Below are positions 8,007 through 17,449 of a stretch of DNA of 64,000 nt, piece after piece. The DNA is from Pseudomonas putida. Its GTDB lineage: Bacteria > Pseudomonadota > Gammaproteobacteria > Pseudomonadales > Pseudomonadaceae. Where the stretch lies: contig NZ_CP039371.1 in the NCBI RefSeq assembly GCF_005080685.1, positions 5,084,001-5,148,000 on the forward strand, read 5' to 3'. Every line of letters starts with the position of its first letter. Positions within the stretch are counted from its first letter, which is position 1. The notes below the pieces were generated by a model that was not told the origin of the DNA, did no database searches, and saw only the letters and a list, made by a program, of their open reading frames with translations. A program made the translations under genes and the position numbers.

Positions 8007-8765
8007 ATGAACTTACCGATCGTTCGAGCCATCGCCTGCGCCTGCGCATTTACCGCAATAGGCCTTGAAGCCGCGCCACTTCCTACTGCAGCTGGCGGAC
8101 CCGCCTCCAGTGTTCACCAGTTAACCAGCGAAAGTCCCCTGTCGCAGAACAAGCTCAATGACAGAGTCGCGCAGGAGTGGGGCCTAACCTCCAAGGAGTA
8201 CGAACGATATCAAGAGCTGATGCAGGGCCCACGAGGAGTGTATTCGCCAGGGCTTGATCCACTTACGGCGCTGGGAATCGAGGCCCGATCCGATAGCGAA
8301 CGGCGTCGGTTCGCTGAGCTGCAAGTCCAAGCAGAGCGTCAGCGAGTCGATCGGGAGCTCGCCTATCAGCGAGCTTACGATGAGGCGTACCAGCGCCTAT
8401 TCCCTGGCATCAAAGCCATCGAAATTTCGACCTCCCCTGCGGGCCATGCCGGATCTGGCAGTGGCCCTGCTCTTGAGGGCAATGGACGGATGGCACTTTT
8501 CGTCAAAGACGACTGCCTGCCATGCATCGACCAGGTCAAACGGCTGCAGGCATCCCAGACGCCGTTTGACCTATATTTCGTCGGTAGTCAGAACGACGAT
8601 GAACGGATCCGCCGCTGGGCAATTCTCGCGGGTATTGACCCCTCCAGCGTTAAAAGCCGACTGATCACCCTCAATCATGACCAGGGCCGTTGGGTACGAC
8701 TCGGGCTCGGTGGCTCGCTACCAGCTGCCGTGACGCAGGTGAATGGATTATGGCGTCGTCAATGA
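8007..8765 (+). CDS. TIGR03759 family ICE protein (PFL_4693-like)
   Basis: A 252-residue exported protein with a signal peptide of about 22 residues, a helical middle rich in Glu/Arg/Gln (about 45-140) and a C-terminal thioredoxin-like domain that starts RMALFVKDDCLPC. The CxxC (DCLPCID) suggests a redox or thioredoxin-like fold. This is the TIGR03759 family found beside TraD in PFGI-1-like ICEs. It overlaps the next gene by ATGA. The exact role in transfer is unknown. Confidence 0.85.
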   Translation: MNLPIVRAIACACAFTAIGLEAAPLPTAAGGPASSVHQLTSESPLSQNKLNDRVAQEWGLTSKEYERYQELMQGPRGVYSPGLDPLTALGIEARSDSERRRFAELQVQAERQRVDRELAYQRAYDEAYQRLFPGIKAIEISTSPAGHAGSGSGPALEGNGRMALFVKDDCLPCIDQVKRLQASQTPFDLYFVGSQNDDERIRRWAILAGIDPSSVKSRLITLNHDQGRWVRLGLGGSLPAAVTQVNGLWRRQ

Positions 8766-9310
8766 GCGGGTGGCGGCTCAGCCTTCTGCCGTTGCTGCTG
8801 CTCGCCGGCAACACATGGGGCGCAGAAGATCCACCACAAGCTTACAAGGCGATCGCAATCAGACACGGGGTTCCTCCCGTTGTTCTCTATTCAGTGGCGC
8901 TGCAGGAAAGCGGCACACGACTGCGCGGGCAGCTTGTGCCTTGGCCATGGACGTTGAATGTCGCCGGTACCGGCTATCGCTTCGCCACACGAGCTGATGC
9001 TTGCCAAGCCCTGATGATCGCGATTGTTAAGGCTGGGCCTGCTCGGGTCGATGTGGGGCTGGGACAGACCAATATTCGCTTCAACGGGCATCGTTACAGC
9101 TATCCCTGCGAAGGCCTGGACCCATACAAAAACCTGGCGGTGACCGCTCAGATCTTGGCTGAACAAAAGGCCAAAGGTGGAAGCTGGATCGATGCGGCGG
9201 GGCGGTATCACCGCCCCGCTGGGGGAGCCCCGGCTGCGAAATACCGTAGCTACTTCGCGAAACATCTCAGCCGGGTCACCGGCATCAAGTTCGAGGTACA
9301 GAACCCATGA
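8762..9310 (+). CDS. Lytic transglycosylase of the ICE transfer system
   Basis: A 182-residue secreted enzyme. A signal peptide (about residues 1-20, LLPLLLLAG) precedes an SLT-type domain with catalytic Glu49 in SVALQESG and a later GLGQTNIRF motif. It would open peptidoglycan for assembly of the conjugation channel, like VirB1. The ATG at 8762 overlaps the upstream stop (ATGA); ATG 8750 is an alternative. It overlaps the next gene by 4 bases. Confidence 0.87.
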   Translation: MSGWRLSLLPLLLLAGNTWGAEDPPQAYKAIAIRHGVPPVVLYSVALQESGTRLRGQLVPWPWTLNVAGTGYRFATRADACQALMIAIVKAGPARVDVGLGQTNIRFNGHRYSYPCEGLDPYKNLAVTAQILAEQKAKGGSWIDAAGRYHRPAGGAPAAKYRSYFAKHLSRVTGIKFEVQNP

Positions 9311-9837
9311 CTTATTACCAGGCATGGCGCTCACACGTCGTCCAAGCCCTTACCTTTGCGATCGCAACCAGCCTTGCCCTGCCCTCCAATGCTGACCAAC
9401 AAGCGGTGCTCACAGTGGTGGAGGACCGCGGCGGATCATCTGCTCTGCCCTATTACCAGGATATCGAGCCTGAGCCTACGCACTCTCCCCCGGCTGCAAC
9501 TGGCGTCCGGTCGGGTGGGGCATTCCCGGTGTCGACTCCAGAACTGAGTCCAGGCCCCGTACAGGGACGTGCAATCAACGCGGCAGGCCTGCAGCCGATG
9601 TTCATCGTCGGGGATGATCCAACGTCCCAGGCCTGGCTCGGACAGAAACTGTCAGCACTTCAAGGCCTCCAGGCAGTGGGACTCGCCGTGAATGTCAGCA
9701 ACTCTGCACGGCTGCAAGAAATCCGCCGCTGGGCACCTGGATTGCAGGTAATGCCTGTACCTGCCAGCGATATTGCTGCTCGCCTGGGACTGCAGCACTA
9801 CCCCGTGCTGATCACGGCTACAACCCTTCAGCAGTGA
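9307..9837 (+). CDS. TIGR03765 family ICE protein (PFL_4695-like)
   Basis: A 176-residue protein with an N-terminal signal peptide ending near residue 30, a Pro/Ser-rich linker and a C-terminal domain (from MFIVGDDPTSQAWL) that resembles the restriction of one residue patch across the TIGR03765 family. It lies in the usual place between the transglycosylase and TraD. Probably periplasmic; its function in conjugation is not known. Confidence 0.85.
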   Translation: MTYYQAWRSHVVQALTFAIATSLALPSNADQQAVLTVVEDRGGSSALPYYQDIEPEPTHSPPAATGVRSGGAFPVSTPELSPGPVQGRAINAAGLQPMFIVGDDPTSQAWLGQKLSALQGLQAVGLAVNVSNSARLQEIRRWAPGLQVMPVPASDIAARLGLQHYPVLITATTLQQ

Positions 9838-9845
9838 GAACAGGA

Positions 9846-10091
9846 ATGCGCCTACCACGACTATCGCCGGTGTTCACACTGATCATCAGCCATCCCCTGC
9901 ACCGCCCCGGCCGGGAGCAACTGATCGAGCAGGTCCGCCATGTGAGTGAGCTCTACGGTGGCCGCTTGACAGGAATCTCCGAGCGCAATGAACACGCATT
10001 CGCCCAGCGCCTGGCCGAGCGGCTGACACCGGACCAGGTTGAGCATGCGCGCGCCGAAGTTGACGCCATGACCTACACCGCGAGGACATGA
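9846..10091 (+). CDS. Small conserved ICE protein before traD
   Basis: An 81-residue basic protein from ATG 9846, preceded by AACAGGA; a GTG at 9834 overlapping the previous stop is an alternative. There is no signal peptide or membrane segment. A small ORF is usual between the TIGR03765 gene and traD in related ICEs. It ends one base before the traD start, implying coupled translation. I do not recognise a domain. Confidence 0.65.
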   Translation: MRLPRLSPVFTLIISHPLHRPGREQLIEQVRHVSELYGGRLTGISERNEHAFAQRLAERLTPDQVEHARAEVDAMTYTART

Positions 10092-10092
10092 G

Positions 10093-12309
10093 ATGGCAGC
10101 ATACACCCTTGAATCCCTGCTCCGGCCTCCGGTGGAGCTTTTCAGCACTGCAGTCTGCTATGTGGCAGCTGCGCTTTGCATCGGCGCTCCCTGGGCTTTT
10201 GCACTGACTCCACTATTCGGGATTGTCGCCGCCCTGGGCTTTATTTATCTGGGCACCATTCGGCTGCTCCAGGCGCGGAGAGTCCTACGCTACCAGGCGA
10301 ACCTCAGGCGGCTTCCTCACTACACAATGACCAGCGCTGAAATGCCGATCAGCAACGAGCGCCTGTTCATAGGCCGCGGATTCCGGTGGACACAGAAGCA
10401 CACACAGCGCCTGGCAGACACCTACCTTCCCCAGTTCGCGGCTTACGTCGAACCGACGAACCTATATGTGCGGGCGCGCTGGCTGGAGGAGCGCTTGGAG
10501 TTCGCCCCGTTCCCGCTGAAATTGATCACCAAGCTCACTGGCTGGGACTCCAACTGGAACCCCGCTAGGCCTCTGCCACCAGTAGGTGGCCTGCCGAGAC
10601 TGCATGGAATCGAGCCTGATGAGCAAAACGTGAGCCTGCCCCTCGGGGAGCGCGTAGGCCATACATTGGTGCTGGGAACCACACGGGTGGGAAAGACTCG
10701 CCTGGCTGAAGTATTTATCACGCAGGACATTCGCCGAACGCATCGACGCGGACCGCGCGTCCGTATGGGACGCAGGAGCCAAACCGCCCATCGCTGGAGC
10801 CGGCGACGGCAAGCGGATCAGCAGGCCGACCACGAGGTCGTGATCGTCTTCGACCCGAAAGGCGATGCTGACTTGCTCAAGCGCATGTACGTCGAGTGCA
10901 AGCGCGCCGGGCGCCTTGATGAGTTCTACGTGTTCCATCTGGGGTGGCCAGATATTTCCGCACGCTACAACGCCATCGGCCGCTTCGGACGAATCAGTGA
11001 GGTGGCCACTCGCATCGCTGGCCAGCTTTCCGGTGAGGGCAACTCTGCAGCGTTTCGAGAGTTCGCCTGGCGTTTCGTCAACATCATCGCCCAGTCTCTG
11101 GTCGCGCTCGGTCGTCGCCCTGATTACGAACAGATCCGCCGTCACGTCATCAACATCGACGAGCTGTTCATCGAGTACGCGCAGAAGTACTTCGCAGAAC
11201 ATGATCCCAAGGCCTGGCAAACCATCGTCGAGCTTGAAGGGAAGATCGATCGCAAGAACCTGTCTTTCGCCATGAAAGACCGCCCGCTGCGCGTCGTGGC
11301 CATCGACATGTATCTCACCCAGAAACGCATCAACGACTCCGTCATGGACGGTCTGCGCAGCGCCGTGCGCTACGACAAGACCTACTTCGACAAGATCGTC
11401 GCGTCCCTGCTGCCACTTTTGGAGAAACTCACCACTGGGCGTATCGCTGAACTCCTCGCACCCGACTACCTGGATCTTGCTGACCAGCGACCGATTTTCG
11501 ATTGGATGCAAGTGATTCGGAAGCGAGCGGTCGTCTACATAGGTCTGGACGCGCTGTCCGACACCGAGGTCGCGGCAGCGGTGGGCAACTCGATGTTCAG
11601 CGACCTGGTCTCCGTCGCCGGCCACATTTACAAGCATGGTATCGATGATGGTCTACCCGGCCATATGGCCGGTGGCAAGGTTCGCATCAATCTCCACGCT
11701 GATGAGTTCAACGAACTGATCGGGGACGAGTTCATCCCCATGGTGAACAAAGGTGGCGGCGCCGGCATACAGGTCACCGCCTATACCCAGACCGTGAGCG
11801 ACGTCGAGGCGAAGATTGGCTCGAAAGCCAAGGCTGGCCAGGTGATCGGTAACTTCAACAACCTGTTCATGCTCCGCGTCCGCGAAACTGCAACCGCCGA
11901 GCTGCTGACCAACCAGCTGCCCAAGGTGCAGATCTACAACAGCACGCCAGCGAGCAGTGCGAACGACTCGGTCAACGGAAAAACCGCATTCACCTCGAGC
12001 GCCCATGACCAGGTGCAGCTTGCAAGTGTGCCGATGATTGAGCCCGCCCACGTGGTCGGGTTACCCAAGGGGCAGGCCTTCGCGCTCATTGAGGGGGGAA
12101 ATCTCTGGAAGATTCGAATGCCGCTTCCTGCGAATGACCCGGACGAGGTCATGCCCGGCAACCTGCAGGACCTGGCCGCCGGCATGCGCCGATCGGCGGC
12201 GTCGTCGAGCGACTGGTGGGAAGCCCCTGGCTTCCAAGAGCTGAAATCAGCTTTGCCTGAAGACCTGGTTGAAGATTTCCGCCAGGTGGCCATCGATGAT
12301 GCAGCTTGA
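10093..12309 (+). CDS. traD: Type IV coupling protein TraD, SXT/TOL type
   Basis: A 738-residue ATPase. Two TM segments (about residues 15-60) precede the motor domain with Walker A GTTRVGKT at 195-202 and Walker B ending in Asp537-Glu538 (LHADEFNEL). A basic, low-complexity insert rich in Arg/His lies at about 215-240, just after Walker A. The protein links the relaxase-DNA complex to the T4SS channel and powers DNA export. Its length agrees with the SXT/TOL TraD subfamily. It contains a six-G run (12093-12098) that is intact in frame. Confidence 0.93.
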   Translation: MAAYTLESLLRPPVELFSTAVCYVAAALCIGAPWAFALTPLFGIVAALGFIYLGTIRLLQARRVLRYQANLRRLPHYTMTSAEMPISNERLFIGRGFRWTQKHTQRLADTYLPQFAAYVEPTNLYVRARWLEERLEFAPFPLKLITKLTGWDSNWNPARPLPPVGGLPRLHGIEPDEQNVSLPLGERVGHTLVLGTTRVGKTRLAEVFITQDIRRTHRRGPRVRMGRRSQTAHRWSRRRQADQQADHEVVIVFDPKGDADLLKRMYVECKRAGRLDEFYVFHLGWPDISARYNAIGRFGRISEVATRIAGQLSGEGNSAAFREFAWRFVNIIAQSLVALGRRPDYEQIRRHVINIDELFIEYAQKYFAEHDPKAWQTIVELEGKIDRKNLSFAMKDRPLRVVAIDMYLTQKRINDSVMDGLRSAVRYDKTYFDKIVASLLPLLEKLTTGRIAELLAPDYLDLADQRPIFDWMQVIRKRAVVYIGLDALSDTEVAAAVGNSMFSDLVSVAGHIYKHGIDDGLPGHMAGGKVRINLHADEFNELIGDEFIPMVNKGGGAGIQVTAYTQTVSDVEAKIGSKAKAGQVIGNFNNLFMLRVRETATAELLTNQLPKVQIYNSTPASSANDSVNGKTAFTSSAHDQVQLASVPMIEPAHVVGLPKGQAFALIEGGNLWKIRMPLPANDPDEVMPGNLQDLAAGMRRSAASSSDWWEAPGFQELKSALPEDLVEDFRQVAIDDAA

Positions 12310-12319
12310 GGTGTAGCCA

Positions 12320-13069
12320 ATGGCAGACGACGTTTCAAAGAAGGCCGAACAGCAGCAAGAGCGACAGGAATCGCTGTTCAGCAAGATCTTCTGGTTCCCG
12401 ATTACCTTCATCGGCGTGATGTTCAGCTCGCTGTTTCTCGCCATCGTGGTCGACTGGGTATGCCTGTACTTCTTCTGGCCAGAGGCAGGGTGGCGGCACG
12501 GCCAGCAAATGCTGGTCAGCGAAGTCGGCTGGTTGTCCAAGGGGCTGGTCCATAGCGCTGTCGTGCAAGAGCCCGGGCGCACCGCGACCTGGCTGGTGAC
12601 TCAAGCTTACGACTGGCTGGTCGTGAAGACCGGGATGCTTAGTTGGGTCCAAGGCATGGAGTCGATCGCTAAAGCCGGTCCCCGCAACGAGCTGGACATG
12701 CGCTATTGGGCAGCGCAGAGCCTCTCAACGGTACAAAACTACGCCCTGGCTGCGCTCTTCACTGTCCTGGTGTTTTGCGTGCGGCTGGTCGTGCTGCTGA
12801 TGACGGTACCGCTTTTTGCCATGGCCGCACTCACAGGCCTGGTCGACGGTCTGGTGCGGCGAGACCTCCGTAAATTTGGTGCCGGCAGAGAGTCCAGCTA
12901 CCTGTACCACAAGGCCAGGGCAACGATGATGCCGTTGGCTATTTTCCCCTGGACTTTGTACTTGGCGCTCCCGATCAGCATCAGCCCCATGCTGGTACTA
13001 CTCCCCTGCGCTGCCTTGCTTGGCGTATCCGTGAGCATTACGGCCGCGAGCTTCAAGAAGTATTTGTGA
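12320..13069 (+). CDS. TIGR03747 family ICE membrane protein (PFL_4697-like, DUF4400)
   Basis: A 249-residue integral membrane protein with about four hydrophobic segments (near 25-50, 138-162, 165-180 and 208-235). It follows traD by 10 bases, its fixed place in PFGI-1-like clusters, and is probably an inner-membrane component of the transfer apparatus. The next gene is helicase cargo, not the RAQPRD gene seen next in compact clusters. Confidence 0.87.
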   Translation: MADDVSKKAEQQQERQESLFSKIFWFPITFIGVMFSSLFLAIVVDWVCLYFFWPEAGWRHGQQMLVSEVGWLSKGLVHSAVVQEPGRTATWLVTQAYDWLVVKTGMLSWVQGMESIAKAGPRNELDMRYWAAQSLSTVQNYALAALFTVLVFCVRLVVLLMTVPLFAMAALTGLVDGLVRRDLRKFGAGRESSYLYHKARATMMPLAIFPWTLYLALPISISPMLVLLPCAALLGVSVSITAASFKKYL

Positions 13070-13080
13070 GGAAGAGAACG

Positions 13081-14550
13081 ATGCAATGGACACACGAGCA
13101 GTCGCCAATCATCCAGTCGGATGAGCCGAAACTCCTTATCCAGGCCGGCGCTGGCAGTGGCAAGACCACAACGCTGGTGGGCTATGCGCAACACCACTCC
13201 CGTCTACGGATTCTCTATCTCTGTTACAACAAGTCGGTCGAGATCGCCGCGCGGGGCCGATTTCCGCGCAACGTGGTGAACAAAACCGCACACGGCCTGG
13301 CCTACGCCGTCTATGGCACACAGTTCAGCCATAAGCAGACCAAAAACCTGCGGCTGACCGATATCGCCCGTGCAATTGATACACAGGACTGGGAGTTGGT
13401 CAGAGACGTACTGACGACCCTGAACAACTACATGGCCAGCGCCGACGATCTGATCGAGCGTTGTCACTTTCCCCGCTTCCGTGACCGCCCGATGCTTACC
13501 TCCGCCCAGGAGCGCTACCTGAAACAGGCGCTCGTAGCAGCGATGGACGTCTGGAGGCGAATGACTGACCTGCAGGACACAGCGGTGCAGATCACGCATG
13601 ACGGATATCTGAAGCTGTACCAGTTGAGCAAACCCGACCTGAGCCAGCGCTTCGACTGTGTCATGCTCGATGAGGGACAGGACGTCAACCCCGTTATAGC
13701 TGACATTGTGCGCATTCAGCGTATTCGCAAGGTAACCGTGGGTGATCGTCATCAGCAAATCTATCGCTTTAGAGGGGCGGAAGACGCTCTAAATGCCAGC
13801 TGGATGGCCGGGGCTGAAAAGCACTACCTGACCCAGAGCTTCAGATTTGGACCCGCAGTAGCCCACGTCGCCAACATCATCCTGTCCTTCAAGGGAGAAA
13901 CCAGGAAGCTGCAGGGACTGGGCGAGCAGACGTTGGTGAAGAAGGCGCTGCCGATCGGGCTGCCGCACAGGACATACATTCATCGAACCGTCATCGGGGT
14001 GATTGAAAACGCACTGTGCCTTGTCACCGAGAAGCCCAAAATCTACTGGGTTGGCGGTATCGACAGCTATTCCGTGCGCGACCTCGAGGACCTGTTCTAT
14101 TTCAGTCGCCAACAGCGCGATCTAGTCCAGAACAAAAAGCTGTTCCGTGATTACCGAGACTATGCCCAGTACATAGAAATCGCCGAGGTAAGCCAGGACA
14201 GCGAGATGATCCGCTCGATCAAGATCATCAACATGTACCCGGACCTGCCCCAGCGAATCTTGGCTCTACGCTCATGCACGGTGGACAAGGAGCTGGACGC
14301 AACTATCACCCTAACCTCTGCCCACAAGTCGAAAGGCCTGGAGTGGGATTTTGTCGGGCTCTTTGACGACTTCACGTCAGATCCGCTCTCACCTGATATC
14401 GATACAGGTCGACGAGATGATGAACTGAACCTTCTGTATGTGGCCGTTACCAGAGCGATGAAGATCCTCGCGATCAACAGTCTGGTGCTGTCCATCATGG
14501 AACGCTATCTCGACGCTCTCGCACCTGGGGCGCGTAAAGCGCGCGGTTGA
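13081..14550 (+). CDS. UvrD/Rep-like superfamily 1 helicase
   Basis: A 489-residue helicase from ATG 13081 with GAGGAAGAG upstream; a GTG at 13066 overlaps the previous stop. Visible SF1 motifs: Walker A AGAGSGKTT (22-30), motif II DEGQD, motif III GDRHQQIYRFRGA, LTSAHKSKGLEWD and motif VI LLYVAVTRA. It is shorter than UvrD (about 720 residues) and seems to lack the extra 1B/2B subdomains. It begins the cargo block that splits the transfer cluster. It may process transferred DNA or act in defence; no partner is evident except the small gene that follows. Confidence 0.85.
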   Translation: MQWTHEQSPIIQSDEPKLLIQAGAGSGKTTTLVGYAQHHSRLRILYLCYNKSVEIAARGRFPRNVVNKTAHGLAYAVYGTQFSHKQTKNLRLTDIARAIDTQDWELVRDVLTTLNNYMASADDLIERCHFPRFRDRPMLTSAQERYLKQALVAAMDVWRRMTDLQDTAVQITHDGYLKLYQLSKPDLSQRFDCVMLDEGQDVNPVIADIVRIQRIRKVTVGDRHQQIYRFRGAEDALNASWMAGAEKHYLTQSFRFGPAVAHVANIILSFKGETRKLQGLGEQTLVKKALPIGLPHRTYIHRTVIGVIENALCLVTEKPKIYWVGGIDSYSVRDLEDLFYFSRQQRDLVQNKKLFRDYRDYAQYIEIAEVSQDSEMIRSIKIINMYPDLPQRILALRSCTVDKELDATITLTSAHKSKGLEWDFVGLFDDFTSDPLSPDIDTGRRDDELNLLYVAVTRAMKILAINSLVLSIMERYLDALAPGARKARG

Positions 14551-14568
14551 TTGCATTAAGGAGTCATT

Positions 14569-14880
14569 ATGAGCAAGCAATTCGAACACCGAGCTGAGTA
14601 CGTCGCTATCCCATTCAAAAACGCGACTAGCGGCGCTTGGATCTTCAAGAGCACGGAACAGACATTGGAGCCCGACGTTGCGTCTCTTCTGGCCGAAGAG
14701 GAGCAACTGCAGAAGAAGATGCTCGTGCTCGGCGCTGAAGGCTGGGAACTCGTCAGCACACAGCCAGTGTGCCGAGGCGAGATTAAGGTGGGCAATCAAA
14801 ATGCCCAGGCCTGGTCCTACGGTTTCCCTATGCCGGTGGGATATCTGCTCTTTTTCAAGCGCGAGCGTCGGGGCAACTAA
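14569..14880 (+). CDS. DUF4177-like small protein
   Basis: A 103-residue soluble protein with LGAEGWELVS and a C-terminal GYLLFFKRE, the pattern of DUF4177-like proteins. It follows the helicase gene by 18 bases with AAGGAG before the ATG, so the two are probably co-transcribed. Function unknown. Confidence 0.7.
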   Translation: MSKQFEHRAEYVAIPFKNATSGAWIFKSTEQTLEPDVASLLAEEEQLQKKMLVLGAEGWELVSTQPVCRGEIKVGNQNAQAWSYGFPMPVGYLLFFKRERRGN

Positions 14881-14998
14881 AACTGTCGAGGAAAATTCGA
14901 TACTGCCTCAAGTGATCGTAGCTGGGCTGTCCTTGATCGCGGAAACAGGCACTCGATCCGTACTTGCGAGGCGAGATACAAAGCGCATCCTGTTCCGA

Positions 14999-15886
14999 CT
15001 AGTAAGACGCTCTGCACTGTTGAATGGTTTCTGCCATTTGCTGGGTGATCCAATCAAGGAATATCTTGCACTTGGAGCTCTCATCAAAAGGACGGGGGGA
15101 CAATAGGCAATATCTTGAGCCGTCTCGTCTGAATCCGAATGGGGCAATAAGCTGTCTAGATTTCAATTCATCTTGCACCATGAGGAAGGACGCCATGCTG
15201 ACGCCCAGCCCCGCCGCCGCTGCCTGGATGCAAAGATAGAAATGTTCATATTCCACCCATGTCGCCCCCGCTGGGACGACATCTGCCAGCCGCATCCAAT
15301 TGTCCCAAGCGAGGGGTCGAGTCGTGCTTCGCAGCAGGCGCACGTCATCGAATTGTTGACCCGCCGTCCACAAAGCAGGGACGCAAACCGGCCCGATCCA
15401 TTCTTCACAGATCGTCGCGGAGTGAATGGTCTCCCCCCAATAGAAATCGTCTCGACGTAGCGCGACGTCTGCGCCTGCACGAGTGAAATCGATGGGTCCC
15501 CCAGCAGCGAGCAATTGCAATCGCAGATTCGGGTGTGACGCATGGAAATCCGGCAGCCGAGGAATCAGCCATTTCATCGCGATGGTCGGTTCGCAGGACA
15601 CTACCAACACCTCTTCGCGGGCTTCGCGCTGCAATCGGTGGAGGGCTCCTTCGAGCTGTTCAAAGAAGGGACGGGTGACATTGTAAAGCTCCCTGCCCGC
15701 GTCATTGAGAAAGATCGCCCGGTTGCGGCGCTCGAACAATTCGATGCCAATAGCTTCCTCCAACTGCCTCACCTGGCGACTTACCGCACCATGTGTGACA
15801 TGGAGCAGGCGCGCGGCTTGAACGAAGCTCTCGGTCTGGGCCGCGACCGTGAAGAAGTGAAAAGACGTCAGGGCTGGCAGCTTCAT
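14999..15886 (-). CDS. LysR-family regulator, GcvA-like
   Basis: A 295-residue regulator with an N-terminal winged HTH (residues 1-60, FVQAARLLHVTHGAVSRQVRQLE) and a substrate-binding domain from about 90. It is divergent from the 2OG-oxygenase/exporter/phosphatase operon with a 121-base gap, the standard arrangement for a LysR activator and its target. The inducer is likely an amino acid, judged from the genes controlled. TraD-side genes point the other way, so it forms its own transcription unit inside the transfer cluster. Confidence 0.9.
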   Translation of the reverse strand: MKLPALTSFHFFTVAAQTESFVQAARLLHVTHGAVSRQVRQLEEAIGIELFERRNRAIFLNDAGRELYNVTRPFFEQLEGALHRLQREAREEVLVVSCEPTIAMKWLIPRLPDFHASHPNLRLQLLAAGGPIDFTRAGADVALRRDDFYWGETIHSATICEEWIGPVCVPALWTAGQQFDDVRLLRSTTRPLAWDNWMRLADVVPAGATWVEYEHFYLCIQAAAAGLGVSMASFLMVQDELKSRQLIAPFGFRRDGSRYCLLSPRPFDESSKCKIFLDWITQQMAETIQQCRASY

Positions 15887-16007
15887 ATAGACGATGATCT
15901 CTCACAGATTACGTCGACTATAAATCGTTTTTCATCGGTCGGCCAAATTGCGATGCTCCATTCCGCTGCGCACCTGCCCAATTTCGGCCAGCACGGAGGA
16001 TTTACTG

Positions 16008-16787
16008 ATGGATGCTATGGACCGGGTCACAACGCAAATCCAGCAACAAGACTTCTATTTCGCGAGCCAACACACTGTTCACAATCTGTGTGAAATCGTA
16101 GCGCAAAAAGACTTCGCCATCGTGTCTTCACGTAAGATCGCGGGCCTACTCAGCGCTATCGAACCGGACGTACTGGAAGATTGGACGGACTTTCAACAGA
16201 GCTGGAACCGCCTGGAGCAAGACATGTTCATGAGGGACGGTGGCACTTATCGCTTTCGTCGCCATGCTACCTACAGTGCTACGCCTGGCAGCATCTCTCC
16301 GAAGCTTGAGGCCCATCAGCCCCACTACCAAAGTTTGAACTACAACCCGCTCAACGGCGACATTGCCCGCCACTTCGCCCCGGTCGAGGCAGGTATCACG
16401 CAGAACAAAGTGATGACGGCAGCACTGGAACTGTGCTGCACGACCTTCAGCCGACTAGCGCCGTATTACAACTGGCACATTGAGGTCCATCAGTTCCGCA
16501 TCAATGCGTCGGAGCAAGCGGCCTCGCCCACTCCGGAAGGGGTGCACCGTGACGGCGTGAACTTCGTATTCATGATGATGGTTAATCGGGTCAATGTTGT
16601 TAACGGCGAAACGAGCATCTTTGACCGCCACAAACGCCCCCTCAGTCAGTACACACTCTCCGAGGCGATGGAGGCAGCCATCGTCAACGATGAACAGACC
16701 ATGCATGGGGTTACGCCCATCATCAAGCTCAACCCGCTGCAGCCAGGCTACCGGGATGTGCTTGTCATCACCTTCAGCAAACGCTGA
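16008..16787 (+). CDS. 2OG-Fe(II) oxygenase, free amino-acid hydroxylase type
   Basis: A 259-residue protein from ATG 16008, GGAGG 9 bases upstream; the longer frame to 15948 would remove the promoter gap. His180-x-Asp182 (EGVHRDGVNF), distal His233 (MHGVTPI) and Arg249 form the iron and 2-oxoglutarate site of the PF10014-type family. Characterised members such as L-isoleucine dioxygenase hydroxylate free L-amino acids and can be encoded with exporters. Here a LysE exporter and a ThrH-like HAD enzyme follow, so a hydroxy-amino acid made in the cytoplasm and exported is a reasonable inference. The substrate is unknown. Confidence 0.85.
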   Translation: MDAMDRVTTQIQQQDFYFASQHTVHNLCEIVAQKDFAIVSSRKIAGLLSAIEPDVLEDWTDFQQSWNRLEQDMFMRDGGTYRFRRHATYSATPGSISPKLEAHQPHYQSLNYNPLNGDIARHFAPVEAGITQNKVMTAALELCCTTFSRLAPYYNWHIEVHQFRINASEQAASPTPEGVHRDGVNFVFMMMVNRVNVVNGETSIFDRHKRPLSQYTLSEAMEAAIVNDEQTMHGVTPIIKLNPLQPGYRDVLVITFSKR

Positions 16788-16831
16788 ACGTTATTGCGGC
16801 ATGGCTAGCCCATGCCGCCTGGAGTCCTTGC

Positions 16832-17449
16832 ATGAACGAATTAATAGCCGTAGCCGCGATCACCATCCTTGCAGTGATCAGCCCAGGTCCGGACTTCGCG
16901 ATGGTCACCCGCAATAGTTACGCCTATGGGCGTAGCAGCGGGCTCATGGCTGCCTTCGGGATTGCCTGCGGCGTGCAAGTGCATGTGTTCTATACCGTGC
17001 TTGGTATCGCCCTTATTATCACCCACTCTCCAGTGCTATTCATGGCCATGAAAGGCCTAGGCGCGGGTTACCTGATATACCTGGGATGGAAGTCACTGAC
17101 GAGCAAGTCAAACCTGCAAGTGGGTACCGCCAATGGCCCGCGACCATCCAACAGCAGGGCGTTCGCCATGGGTTTTCTGACAAATGCGCTGAATCCGAAA
17201 ACCATGCTGTTCGTGGTAGCCACCTATAGCCAAGTGGTGCAGCTCAGCAACAGCCTAGCGACCAACTTCGCCTACGGGTTGTTCATGTCATTCTCACACT
17301 GGGTGTGGTTCAGCTTCGTTGCCCTTTTCTTCTCGGCCGAGGCCCTGCGCCAGCGGATGCTCGCCAAGCAGCATATTCTTGATAAGGTGATTGGCACGAT
17401 GCTCATCGGGCTGGGCGTGAGCCTAGTGCTGCCTGGAGTGGCACGCTGA
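16832..17449 (+). CDS. LysE/RhtB-family amino-acid exporter
   Basis: A 205-residue membrane protein with about six TM segments and the family N terminus (AAITILAVISPGPDFAMV, then RNSYAYGRSSGLMAAFGIACG). LysE/RhtB proteins export amino acids or derivatives by proton antiport. It is 44 bases after the hydroxylase gene and its stop overlaps the next ATG by one base, so the three form an operon. The likely cargo is the hydroxylated product. Confidence 0.9.
   Translation: MNELIAVAAITILAVISPGPDFAMVTRNSYAYGRSSGLMAAFGIACGVQVHVFYTVLGIALIITHSPVLFMAMKGLGAGYLIYLGWKSLTSKSNLQVGTANGPRPSNSRAFAMGFLTNALNPKTMLFVVATYSQVVQLSNSLATNFAYGLFMSFSHWVWFSFVALFFSAEALRQRMLAKQHILDKVIGTMLIGLGVSLVLPGVAR

Noticed and set aside
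10462..11637. 391-residue minus-strand ORF opposite traD
   Set aside because: Antisense shadow of traD with no ribosome site or recognised domain.
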